Below are positions 16,638 through 24,986 of a DNA stretch of 35,143 nucleotides, piece after piece (position 1 is the first letter of the stretch; the number at the start of each line of letters is the position of its first letter). Position numbers and translations under genes: made by a program. Where the stretch lies: positions 1 through 35,143 of the forward strand of contig JAKITT010000026.1 of the NCBI GenBank assembly GCA_021647945.1, read 5' to 3'. The notes beneath the pieces were generated by a model. The model was not told the origin of the DNA. It worked only from the letters and a program-made list of their open reading frames with translations, and did no database searches. The stretch comes from Candidatus Polarisedimenticolaceae bacterium. GTDB taxonomy: Bacteria > Pseudomonadota > Gammaproteobacteria > Chromatiales > Chromatiaceae.

Positions 16638-18781
16638 AACGCCTTAGACGCGGTGGCTGGGCAGTAGCGCTGCTACTGTTGTTGCTACTCAGTTCACTGC
16701 ATCTGATGACCAATGCAGTGCAAAATTCGGCTGAGTTGAGCCGCTACTTCATACCGCTGCTGATTATCAACTTGGTGGGTTTGGTGATTCTGCTGCTGTT
16801 GATCGGTTTCAATCTGGTTCGGCTGATTCGGCAGTATCTAAAACATCGTGCTGGATCACGTCTGACGGTGCGGTTGGTGGTGCTCTTTGCCATGATCTCC
16901 CTGGCCCCAGTCTCCATCGTCTACTACTACTCACAAGGCTTTTTGCGTGGGGGTATCGACAGCTGGTTTGATGTGCAGATCGATCAGGCGATGGATGACG
17001 CATTGGCGTTGAGCAAGGCCTCGTTGGCGCTCAATCAACGTCTCTTGCTCAAATATACTGAGAATCTATTACAGGATGTGGTGGATGAGTCGGAGACGGC
17101 GCTGGCTTTTACCTTGGAGGAGCTGCGTGAGCAGTCGGGTGCGGTTGAGTTGGCGCTGCTGCATACCTCGGGCCAAGTGATCGCCTACAGTAATGTGGAG
17201 CCGACCGTATTGGCACCGAGCCAACCAGATAGACTGCTGTTGACCCAGTTGCGTGAGGGTTCAAATCAAGTGGGATTGGTGCCAAAGGGGGATGATGAGT
17301 TGCTGATTCGGGTGCTGGTCAATGACCCCGTGGGTCGGCCGATCATCTTGCAGGGTCTCTACTCCACCTCAGAGCGTATTGGCGAGCTATCGGGCAAACT
17401 TACCGTCGCCTATAACCGCTATAAAGAGCTCTCATTTCTACGCCAATCGTTGAAAGCAAACTTCATGTTGGCGCTCTCGCTGGTGCTGTTGTTTAGTCTC
17501 TTCTCTGCTATCTGGGTCGCCTTTTTCACCTCTCGCCGATTGGTGGCACCCATCACTCGAATTGCTGAGGGGACACGCGCTATTGCCGCCGGTGACTACA
17601 GTCGCCAGCTGCCGGTGCCGCGTCGACAGGATGAGATCGGTTTTTTGGTGGAGTCATTTAACACCATGACGCGGCGTATTGAGCTGGCCCATGATGAGAC
17701 ATTGAAGAGCCAGCAGCTGGCTGAGGGTCAACGCGCCTATCTTGAGACGGTGATGGGACGGCTCTCCTCCGGTCTTATGACCTTTGATGCAGAGCTAAAG
17801 CTGCGAACGGTTAATCCGGCGGCCCAAGTCATCCTTGAATGTGAACTGGACGCCTCTATCGACTACACCTTGGCGGAGTTGAAAGAGCTCTCCCCCACAC
17901 TGTTGCAATTTATCGATCTGCTGCAAGCACCGCTACATAGTGATCAGGAGTGGAATCAGGAAATCTCGCTATTGAGCAGCAAAGGACGCAAGGTGCTGAT
18001 GTGCCACATCACCCCCTTTGCCCAACCGGATGGTCAGAGTGGTCTTGTGTTGCTGTTTGATGAGATCACGACGCTGATTCGGGCGCAACGAGATGCCGCT
18101 TGGGGTGAGGTGGCGCGTCGTTTGGCGCATGAGATCAAAAACCCGCTCACGCCAATCCAGCTCTCGGCCGAGCGGCTGCGCCATCGCTATTTGAATAAGA
18201 TGTCGGCAGAGGATTCCGCCGTGCTTGATAAAGCGACCCACACCATCGTGCAGCAGGTGGAGGCGATGAAGGAGATGGTCAACGCCTTCTCAGAGTATGC
18301 CCGACCACCGAAGATGAAAGTGGGCGCCATTGAGATGGATCGTCTGATCAGTGAAGTGCTCGAACTCTACTATACGGAGGGTGAGTCAAGGTGGCTCAAA
18401 ACGACACTCACAGCCCCCGGCCAACTGATATTTGCCGATCCGTTGCGTCTACGCCAAGTGATCCATAACCTCATCACCAATGCGCGTGACGCCATTCATG
18501 ATCAGGCGGATGGTGAGGTGCGATTGCGCAGCAGTGTATTGGTCAAAGGGGAACACCATTTTTTTGAGATCGTGGTGGAGGATAATGGCCCCGGTTTTAA
18601 AGAGGAGATGCTGTCACAGATCTTCGAGCCCTATGTGACATCGAAAACCAAAGGAACCGGTTTGGGTTTGGCCATCGTGAAAAAGATTGTTGAGGAGCAT
18701 AACGGTATCATTTGGGCGGAGAATAGTGATAATGGCGCACGAATGACCTTGCAACTACCCATCGAGGAGAATCGGGGATGA
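16619..18781 (+). CDS. ntrY: NtrY-type membrane sensor histidine kinase
   Basis: The 720-residue kinase has four predicted membrane helices (about 13-30, 44-67, 84-104 and 280-303) with an extracytoplasmic sensor region between the last two. A HAMP domain (about 300-355), a PAS domain (about 370-490), a HisKA motif RRLAHEIKNPLTPIQLSAER with His504, and a HATPase domain with NLITNARDAIHD, VEDNGPGF and GTGLGLAIVKK follow. This is the NtrY layout. ATG 16619 has GGAG five bases upstream. GTG 16610 would add three residues. The stop overlaps the ntrX start by four bases (ATGA). The signal is unknown. NtrYX pairs have been linked to nitrogen and redox or respiratory control. Confidence 0.94.
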   Translation: MAVGTLKRLRRGGWAVALLLLLLLSSLHLMTNAVQNSAELSRYFIPLLIINLVGLVILLLLIGFNLVRLIRQYLKHRAGSRLTVRLVVLFAMISLAPVSIVYYYSQGFLRGGIDSWFDVQIDQAMDDALALSKASLALNQRLLLKYTENLLQDVVDESETALAFTLEELREQSGAVELALLHTSGQVIAYSNVEPTVLAPSQPDRLLLTQLREGSNQVGLVPKGDDELLIRVLVNDPVGRPIILQGLYSTSERIGELSGKLTVAYNRYKELSFLRQSLKANFMLALSLVLLFSLFSAIWVAFFTSRRLVAPITRIAEGTRAIAAGDYSRQLPVPRRQDEIGFLVESFNTMTRRIELAHDETLKSQQLAEGQRAYLETVMGRLSSGLMTFDAELKLRTVNPAAQVILECELDASIDYTLAELKELSPTLLQFIDLLQAPLHSDQEWNQEISLLSSKGRKVLMCHITPFAQPDGQSGLVLLFDEITTLIRAQRDAAWGEVARRLAHEIKNPLTPIQLSAERLRHRYLNKMSAEDSAVLDKATHTIVQQVEAMKEMVNAFSEYARPPKMKVGAIEMDRLISEVLELYYTEGESRWLKTTLTAPGQLIFADPLRLRQVIHNLITNARDAIHDQADGEVRLRSSVLVKGEHHFFEIVVEDNGPGFKEEMLSQIFEPYVTSKTKGTGLGLAIVKKIVEEHNGIIWAENSDNGARMTLQLPIEENRG

Positions 18782-20142
18782 GCGCCTCCTATATTCTGGT
18801 TGTTGATGATGAGCCAGATATCCGCAATTTGGTCAAAGAGATCCTTGAAGATGAAGGGTATGAGGTAGCGACGGCTGAGAACGGTGCTGCGGCTCGTGTT
18901 GCGTTGCGAAACCATCGGCCCGATCTGGTTTTGCTCGATATTTGGATGCCTGAAGTGGACGGCATCACGCTACTGAAAGAGTGGAATGAGGGGGAGGCGC
19001 TGCCCTGCCCAGTGATTGTTATGTCGGGCCACGGCAATGTTGAGACCGCCGTTGAGGCGACACGACTGGGTGCCTACGATTTCTTGGAGAAACCCCTCTC
19101 GCTGGCCAAACTGTTGCTGACAATAGAACGTGCGCTTGAGGCGGATAAGCTGCGTCGGGAGAATGTGGGTCTGCGCCACCATATCATCCACATCCTTGAG
19201 CCGACCGGCAAAAGCCTGGTGATGCAGCGCCTGCGTGAACAGGTGAAGCGTATCGCCCTGCATGATACGTGGGTGCTGATCAGCGGTGAACCGGGTAGTG
19301 GCCGAGAGACACTGGCTCGCTATCTTCACTCGCAGAGTCCACGTCATGAACGTCCCTTTGTTGACCTGAGTGTGGCGGCCATCGCCGAAGGTAACTCCGC
19401 ACGTGAGCTATTTGGCAGTGAGGTGGATGGGCGTCTTTTCTATGGCCGACTTGAGCAAGCGAGTGGCGGCACCCTGTTTCTCGATGAAGTGGCCAACATG
19501 GATCTTGAGACCCAATCACAGCTGCTTGGCGCATTAGAGACCAACTCCTTCCTACGGGTTGGTGGGACGGAGCCGGTCAAGATTGATGTGCGGATCATCG
19601 CAGCGACAGAGAAAAATCTTGAGGATGAGGTGGCCGCTGGTCGCTTTAAAGAGGAGCTTTTCTATCACCTAAATGTGGTGCCGTTGGGCGTGCCGCCGTT
19701 GCGTGAGCATCATGAAGATGTGCCGGAGCTGCTTAACTTCTATATTGACTACTATGTGGCCCATGAACGACTGCCTTATCGGCACTTCAGTGTTGGCGCG
19801 CAGAATTATTTGCGCAACCATCATTGGCACGGCAATGTACGCGAATTGAAGAACTTGGTGCAGCGCCTGTTGATCCTTGGGGCCGGTGATGAGATCAGCC
19901 AAGATGAGGTGGAGGCGGCCCTCGGTTCAGTGGGGAGTGGCTTCAATGAGCTTGAGCAGCATGTCGCTTTTGATCAGCCACTGCGTCAGGCGCGTGAAGA
20001 GTTTGAACGCACCTATTTGGTCTATCATCTGGATCAACATGGTGGCAATGTGACCCAGATGGCCAAAGCGGTGGGTATGGAACGAACGCATCTTTACCGC
20101 AAACTGCGCTCATTGGGTATTGAGATTAAAGATCGGAAATAA
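18778..20142 (+). CDS. ntrX: NtrX-type response regulator with degenerate AAA+ domain
   Basis: The 454-residue regulator has a receiver domain (about 5-118; phospho-acceptor Asp54, conserved Lys105), a sigma54-type AAA+ domain (about 140-370) and a C-terminal Fis-type helix-turn-helix (GGNVTQMAKAVGMERTHLYR). Two features of an active sigma54 activator are altered. The Walker A lysine is Arg176 (GEPGSGRET). The GAFTGA loop is absent, with LFGSEVDGRLFYGRLEQ in its place. Walker B (GGTLFLDEV) is intact. Absence of GAFTGA is known for NtrX proteins, which can act as ordinary DNA-binding regulators. It is co-transcribed with ntrY and followed by trkA. Confidence 0.94.
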   Translation: MSASYILVVDDEPDIRNLVKEILEDEGYEVATAENGAAARVALRNHRPDLVLLDIWMPEVDGITLLKEWNEGEALPCPVIVMSGHGNVETAVEATRLGAYDFLEKPLSLAKLLLTIERALEADKLRRENVGLRHHIIHILEPTGKSLVMQRLREQVKRIALHDTWVLISGEPGSGRETLARYLHSQSPRHERPFVDLSVAAIAEGNSARELFGSEVDGRLFYGRLEQASGGTLFLDEVANMDLETQSQLLGALETNSFLRVGGTEPVKIDVRIIAATEKNLEDEVAAGRFKEELFYHLNVVPLGVPPLREHHEDVPELLNFYIDYYVAHERLPYRHFSVGAQNYLRNHHWHGNVRELKNLVQRLLILGAGDEISQDEVEAALGSVGSGFNELEQHVAFDQPLRQAREEFERTYLVYHLDQHGGNVTQMAKAVGMERTHLYRKLRSLGIEIKDRK

Positions 20143-20171
20143 GATCTGGCGACTGACTAACAGTGTAAAAA

Positions 20172-21545
20172 ATGAAAATAATTGTATTAGGTGCAGGGCA
20201 GGTAGGAACCTCAGTGGCCAATGCGCTGGCCAGTGAGGCCAACGATATCACGGTGGTCGATTTGAATGCCGACGTGCTGCATGATCTACAGGATAAGCTT
20301 GATATCAATACGGTGCAGGGGCATGCCGCCCACCCCGAGGTGCTCTATCAGGCGGGGGCTGAGGATGCCGATATGATCCTGGCGGTGACCAATAGCGATG
20401 AGACCAACATGGTCGCCTGCCAAGTCGCCTACACCCTCTTTCACACCCCTACCAAAGTGGCTCGCGTACGCTCACAGGGCTATCTTGACTCCCCACGTAT
20501 CTTTGCCCGAGGTAGCTTGCCGATTGATGTGTTGATCAGCCCAGATCAGCTGGTGACACAATATATCCTGCGTCTCATTGAACACCCGGGTGCGCTACAA
20601 GTGCTCGATTTTGCCGGTGGTCGAGTGCGACTGGTTGCGGTGAAAGCCTATTATGACGGCCCGTTGGTGGGTAGCAAACTGGGTGCGCTCTATGAGCATA
20701 TGCCCAATATTGAGGTGCGTGTAGCGGCCATCTATCGTCAAGGGCAGGGGATTCAACCAAAAGGCGATACGTTGATCGAGGTGGATGATGAGGTCTTTTT
20801 TATCGCTGCACCCAAAGATATCCGCGCCATGATGAGTGAGCTGCGTAAGCAGGAGAAACCCTTTAAACGTCTCATCTTTGCCGGTGCTGGGAATATTGGC
20901 CAGCGGTTGGCGAGTGCGCTGGAAAAGGATTATCGGGTCAAGCTGATTGAGCAGGATAAAGAGCGTGCTAGACAGACCTCTGAAAAGCTAAAGAACACCA
21001 TTGTACTGCATGGTGATACTGCGGATGAGAATCTGCTGCTGGAGGAGAATATCGAGAATACCGATGTCTTCTGCGCCGTGACCAATGATGACGAAGCCAA
21101 TATTCTGTCGGCGATGTTAGCCAAGCGCCTTGGCGCACGCAAGGTGATGGCGCTGATCAATCGTGGTGCCTATGTTGATCTGGTTCAGAGCAGTCCTATT
21201 GATATCGCCATCTCACCAGAACACGCCACCATTGGTAGCCTGCTGACCCATGTACGGCGTGGTGATGTGGCGGTGGTTCACTCGCTACGACGCGGTGCGG
21301 CTGAAGCGATTGAGGCGGTGGCGCATGGTGATGAGCGCTCATCAAAAGTGGTGGGGCGCACGGTCGAGGAGATCAAACTACCGAAAGGGGCCAGTATCGG
21401 TGCCATCGTGCGGGGTGAGGAGGTGCTTATCGCCCACCGTGATACGATGGTCAAGAGTGAAGATCATGTCATTCTATTTTTAATTGATAAACGCAAAATT
21501 TCCGATGTTGAGAAACTGTTTGAAGTGGGTATCACTTTTCTTTAA
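20172..21545 (+). CDS. trkA: Trk potassium uptake regulatory subunit TrkA
   Basis: The 457-residue cytoplasmic protein is a tandem RCK protein: two NAD(H)-binding Rossmann domains ([13 protein letters not shown] at about 7-19 and [13 protein letters not shown] near 240) each followed by a TrkA-C domain. It gates the TrkH channel in response to nucleotides. The two-domain length matches E. coli TrkA (458 aa). It lies 29 bases after ntrX and 29 bases before trkH, so potassium uptake may be co-transcribed with the two-component system. Confidence 0.97.
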   Translation: MKIIVLGAGQVGTSVANALASEANDITVVDLNADVLHDLQDKLDINTVQGHAAHPEVLYQAGAEDADMILAVTNSDETNMVACQVAYTLFHTPTKVARVRSQGYLDSPRIFARGSLPIDVLISPDQLVTQYILRLIEHPGALQVLDFAGGRVRLVAVKAYYDGPLVGSKLGALYEHMPNIEVRVAAIYRQGQGIQPKGDTLIEVDDEVFFIAAPKDIRAMMSELRKQEKPFKRLIFAGAGNIGQRLASALEKDYRVKLIEQDKERARQTSEKLKNTIVLHGDTADENLLLEENIENTDVFCAVTNDDEANILSAMLAKRLGARKVMALINRGAYVDLVQSSPIDIAISPEHATIGSLLTHVRRGDVAVVHSLRRGAAEAIEAVAHGDERSSKVVGRTVEEIKLPKGASIGAIVRGEEVLIAHRDTMVKSEDHVILFLIDKRKISDVEKLFEVGITFL

Positions 21546-21574
21546 AGGTCGTTTCGTAGCCGAATTTCCTCACT

Positions 21575-23026
21575 ATGCATCTACTTCTCGTTCAACGTAT
21601 TCTTGGCATTTTGTGTATGGTTTTCAGCCTTGCACTGCTGCCACCGATGGCGGTCTCTCTGTGGTATGACGATGGCGCGCTAATCTCCTTTGTGGATGGT
21701 TTTTTCCTGATTCTTGGTTTGGGGCTGATTGTCTGGTTCCCGGTTAGATTCAAAAAACATGATCTACGGATTCGCGATGGTTTCTTAGTCGTTGTGGTCT
21801 TTTGGACGACGCTGGGGCTAACGGGAGCGGTGCCGTTCATGCTGCTGGAGGAACCCCATATGTCGCTCACTGATGCGGTCTTTGAGTCGATATCGGGCCT
21901 GACCACGACCGGTTCAACGGTGATTGTCGGGATTGATCAGCTGCCGGAGTCGATCCGCTTCTATCGTCAGCAACTCCAGTGGTTAGGCGGTATGGGTATC
22001 ATCGTTCTGGCCGTTGCGGTGCTGCCGATGCTGGGCATTGGTGGCATGCAGCTCTATCGGGCCGAGACGCCGGGGCCGATGAAAGACTCGAAGCTGACGC
22101 CACGCATTACAGAAACGGCCAAGGCGCTTTGGTACATCTATCTAGGTTTGACAGTCAGCTGCGCGCTCGCCTATTGGGCAGCAGGCATGACGCTGTTTGA
22201 TGCGATCGGCCACGCCTTCTCAACGGTGGCGATTGGTGGTTTTTCAACCCATGATGCCAGTATGGGCTTTTTTGATAGTCGTCTTATCGAGATGATTGCG
22301 GTGGTCTTTATGCTGCTTTCCGGGGTCAATTTTGCGCTGCATTTTGTCGCTGTCAGGCAGCGCAGTATCAAAACCTATTTTCTCGATAGTGAGTTTAAAC
22401 TCTACGCTTCACTGCTGCTGACTGTGGCCATGATCACCTCGGTGATGTTGCATGTGACCGGCACCTATCAAGGGTGGGATGAGTCCTTTACCCGTGGCCT
22501 GTTCCAAGCGGTCTCCATCGGCACCACCACCGGTTTTACCACCGCAGACTATTCGCTCTGGCCCGGTTTTATCTCCATTTTGCTGCTCTTCAGCAGTTTT
22601 ATTGGTGGCTGTGCAGGCTCAACCGGCGGCGGTATCAAGGTGATTCGATTTCTACTGCTGGTGAAGCAGGGAGCGCGGGAGATTCTACGTCTTATCCACC
22701 CCAATGCACAGATCCCGATCCGTATTGGTGAAAAGATCATTCCGCGTCGTGTGATTGAGGCTGTCTGGGGTTTTTTCTCACTCTATGTCGCCTGTTTTAC
22801 CTTGATGTATCTTGGTCTGGCACTGACAGGATTGGATCTGATGACCTCATTCTCGGCGGTGGCCGCAAGTATCAACAACCTGGGGCCTGGATTGGCCGAT
22901 GTGGGAACTAACTATGCCGATCTTAACTCTCCGGCTAAGTGGATTCTCTGTTTTGCCATGCTGTTGGGGCGATTGGAGATTTTTACCCTATTGGTGCTGT
23001 TGAGCCCCGCATTTTGGCGTAAGTAA
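21575..23026 (+). CDS. trkH: Trk potassium uptake channel TrkH
   Basis: The 483-residue inner-membrane protein has many hydrophobic helices and the four pore repeats of the TrkH/KtrB superfamily. The P-loop signatures are SGLTTTGST, VAIGGFSTHDAS, TTTGFTTADY and NNLGPGLADV. The length matches E. coli TrkH (483 aa). It needs TrkA, encoded immediately upstream. A large nested palindrome begins three bases after the stop and probably ends transcription. Confidence 0.97.
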   Translation: MHLLLVQRILGILCMVFSLALLPPMAVSLWYDDGALISFVDGFFLILGLGLIVWFPVRFKKHDLRIRDGFLVVVVFWTTLGLTGAVPFMLLEEPHMSLTDAVFESISGLTTTGSTVIVGIDQLPESIRFYRQQLQWLGGMGIIVLAVAVLPMLGIGGMQLYRAETPGPMKDSKLTPRITETAKALWYIYLGLTVSCALAYWAAGMTLFDAIGHAFSTVAIGGFSTHDASMGFFDSRLIEMIAVVFMLLSGVNFALHFVAVRQRSIKTYFLDSEFKLYASLLLTVAMITSVMLHVTGTYQGWDESFTRGLFQAVSIGTTTGFTTADYSLWPGFISILLLFSSFIGGCAGSTGGGIKVIRFLLLVKQGAREILRLIHPNAQIPIRIGEKIIPRRVIEAVWGFFSLYVACFTLMYLGLALTGLDLMTSFSAVAASINNLGPGLADVGTNYADLNSPAKWILCFAMLLGRLEIFTLLVLLSPAFWRK

Positions 23027-23028
23027 CA

Positions 23029-23163
23029 CGTAAACTACCCAGCGTATTCATCTTTTGCCTCAACTCTTCGTTATTTTCGCACTCAATCGGTCATATATGC
23101 TCCCTCTTTCCGTGCGAAAATGCCTCTATTTGAGGCAAAACCTAAACACGCTGAATAGTTACG
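23029..23163. repeat. Nested long inverted repeat (135 bp) between convergent trkH and yqaA
   Basis: Three pairs of arms nest around one centre. CGTAaACTAcccAGCGT (23029-23045) pairs imperfectly with the complement at 23148-23163. TTTTGCCTCAA (23053-23063) pairs perfectly with 23130-23140. TTTTCGCAC (23074-23082) pairs perfectly with 23112-23120. The interrupted cruciform is far larger than a normal terminator. It may be a MITE-like insertion serving as a bidirectional terminator, or a structured RNA. I see no target-site duplication. Confidence 0.7.
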
Positions 23164-23169
23164 TACCCG

Positions 23170-23586
23170 CTAAACAAAAGCCAGTAGCGCGGCATAACGT
23201 AGGCCTTTGCCGGTCATTATGAAGATGAAAGTGGATAGCGGACGGGTGCCCAACCAGCCTGCCGCCAAGCAGAGCGGATCACCAATAATCGGCAGCCATG
23301 AGAGCAGCAGTACGGGGGAGCCGTAACGTTGCAGGCGTTGTAATGCTGGCTGGTGTTTTTCGAGGTCAAACTGTCGATTGGAGAGTTGTCGTTTGATGAG
23401 CCAGCCGAGCAACCAGCTACTCATTCCACCCAGTGTATTGCCCGCTGTTGCGATCCCCCAAAGTAGAGCTAACGGGTAACTGTTCTGGTTAGCTAGCAGT
23501 AGAAGCAGCGCCTCCGATCCACCAGGCAGTAGCGTCGATGCTAGAAAACTGCCACTGAACAACCCCCACAGGGTGAGGTCAATCAT
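23170..23586 (-). CDS. yqaA: YqaA family (DedA/VTT-related) membrane protein
   Basis: The 138-residue membrane protein matches YqaA (about 142 aa in E. coli). Signatures are SFLASTLLPGGSEALLL, GNTLGGMSSWLLG, RYGSPVLLLSWLPIIGDPLC, and C-terminal GKGLRYAALL. It is a small relative of the DedA/VTT (SNARE-associated) proteins, some of which are lipid scramblases or undecaprenyl-phosphate flippases. The activity of YqaA itself is not established. It is convergent with trkH. I see no clear Shine-Dalgarno. Confidence 0.9.
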   Translation of the reverse strand: MIDLTLWGLFSGSFLASTLLPGGSEALLLLLANQNSYPLALLWGIATAGNTLGGMSSWLLGWLIKRQLSNRQFDLEKHQPALQRLQRYGSPVLLLSWLPIIGDPLCLAAGWLGTRPLSTFIFIMTGKGLRYAALLAFV

Positions 23587-23699
23587 GGTAGCGCCGATTC
23601 AATGGACTCGCCTAGTAAGCCGATAACCCATTGAGTATATAGTTGAAACTGGATTGATCTCATCCCATATCACTCTGTTATGTGTGGTGCCAAAAGGGA

Positions 23700-23940
23700 T
23701 TAGCCCGGATATTTCATAAATTTGTGCAAAGACAGCTCTCGACTCCTGTCTTCACTTGTATTTGTGCATCCATGCACTTCATTGCGCAGGATATTGGTTT
23801 CACAAGGAAATTTCTGAAGAAATCCCGTATCAGTGATTACGGGTGACTGAAGACCTCGGTACCCCCTTGTGGGGTGAATATTTCTTGTGGAATCAATAGA
23901 CAAGCAAGATTGTACATAATTTATGAATCATCCGGGTTAG
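23700..23940. mobile_element. MITE-like element with terminal inverted repeats and TTAG target duplication
   Basis: The left end CCCGGATATTTCATAAATT (23704-23722) and right end AATTTATGAATCATCCGGG (23918-23936) are inverted repeats matching at 17 of 19 bases. Each is flanked outside by the same TTAG (23700-23703 and 23937-23940), as expected for a 4-bp target-site duplication. The 233-bp interior holds no credible gene but has small hairpins (CCCGTA/TACGGG near 23825-23844). CC-starting ends with a 4-5 bp duplication recall IS1380-type elements. That family assignment is tentative. Confidence 0.75.
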
Positions 23941-24284
23941 AGCATATTGTACAAAAGAGAGGCAGATTCATGGGTTCTGGAAACCAGCAGGAGAACAATA
24001 GCCAACAGTTAGGTCGTGGCATGCGCTGACCGCCATGGAGAGTGAAACGAAGGCGGTTAGACCCCGGTAGCTGTGAGGCCGCACCATATACCCGTCGTGC
24101 GCGAGCGCCAGAGGGGATATGAAGTAGGCATCCGAACACAGCGTCCAGTCATGTTGGGAGCTAGCGCGGAGCTGCAACGAGTTCACGATGTTGTAGCGTA
24201 GAGCTAGTGACCAGGACGTCCGGGGCATAATGGGCTGTCGAAGATCGATTGCAAAAGGGTGACTGGGAAGTCCCGTTTTGTATC
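23941..24284. other. GC-rich structured non-coding stretch of unknown nature
   Basis: No credible gene is seen on either strand. Unlike the AT-rich MITE beside it, the stretch is GC-rich and packed with short pairings: GACCGCC with GGCGGTT (about 24029-24061), GGATATGAAGTAGGCATCC (about 24115-24133), GAGCT/AGCTC-type pairs around 24160-24210, and GTTCTGG with an AGAAC partner (about 23973-23996). It could be a decayed group II intron fragment (domain I-like) or another structured RNA. I could not find a domain V, so I do not assign it. Confidence 0.35.
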
Positions 24285-24788
24285 ATGAGATCAAAGACTC
24301 ACTTGATCTATTTGGCGTGGATATTGGCACTGGGTTTGTTGACCCTCTTTTTTAGCAACATACTTGATCAGCAGCACAACCCTAACCGAGATATCATGTC
24401 GGTGTCGGGTAATTCACACGCCTCACAGGTGGTGTTGCAACGCAATCGGATGGGCCACTATGTGGCTGATGGTCGAATCAATGGTGAGATCGTCCGTTTT
24501 CTTGTCGATACGGGGGCCACAGATGTCGCCATTCCGGCTGAGTTAGCTCAACGTCTTAATCTAAAGAGAGGGCGCTCAGGTGTGAGCCGTACTGCCAATG
24601 GTGATACCGTCACCTGGGCCACGCGGTTGGAGAGTGTCGATCTTGGCGGGTTGGTTCAATATGATGTCCGTGCCTCAATTCTACCCGGCATGAGTGGCAG
24701 TGAGGTGCTGCTTGGTATGAGTTATCTCAAACACCTGGAGTTGACTCAGCGAGGCGGGGAGCTGATGTTGAGACGCCCTAGAGATTGA
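24285..24788 (+). CDS. Retropepsin-like aspartic protease (TIGR02281-type, membrane anchored)
   Basis: The 167-residue protein has one N-terminal membrane helix (about 8-25), then a single retropepsin-like domain. Its catalytic motif FLVDTGATDVAIP (Asp75-Thr-Gly-Ala) and the GEIVRFL lead-in are typical, as is the closing VLLGMSYLKHLEL. Such clan AA single-domain proteases act as dimers, and the substrate here is unknown. ATG 24285 gives a sensible membrane anchor. A TTG at 24249 would add 12 residues and is unlikely. It follows the unexplained GC-rich stretch, with no clear promoter. Confidence 0.9.
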   Translation: MRSKTHLIYLAWILALGLLTLFFSNILDQQHNPNRDIMSVSGNSHASQVVLQRNRMGHYVADGRINGEIVRFLVDTGATDVAIPAELAQRLNLKRGRSGVSRTANGDTVTWATRLESVDLGGLVQYDVRASILPGMSGSEVLLGMSYLKHLELTQRGGELMLRRPRD

Positions 24789-24986
24789 TCAAGTCTTTTG
24801 CTGTAAATTTCATCTAAACTTTGGTTGAGATACCGTCTCAATCTCTCTGGAATGACTGCGCCATTCTGTATTATGCGTCACATTATGGCCTGTATAGTCT
24901 ACCCGTTCCTCATTATAGTATTTAGGCCAGATGCCGATAATGTAGAGTAACGATAATATAGAAAGTCTTAATTGGGTTCTTTATTT

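Noticed and set aside
23968-24228. An 86-codon minus-strand frame in the GC-rich block
   Set aside because: No ribosome binding site, signal or known motif. The strong local pairing suggests structured RNA or decayed sequence rather than a gene.
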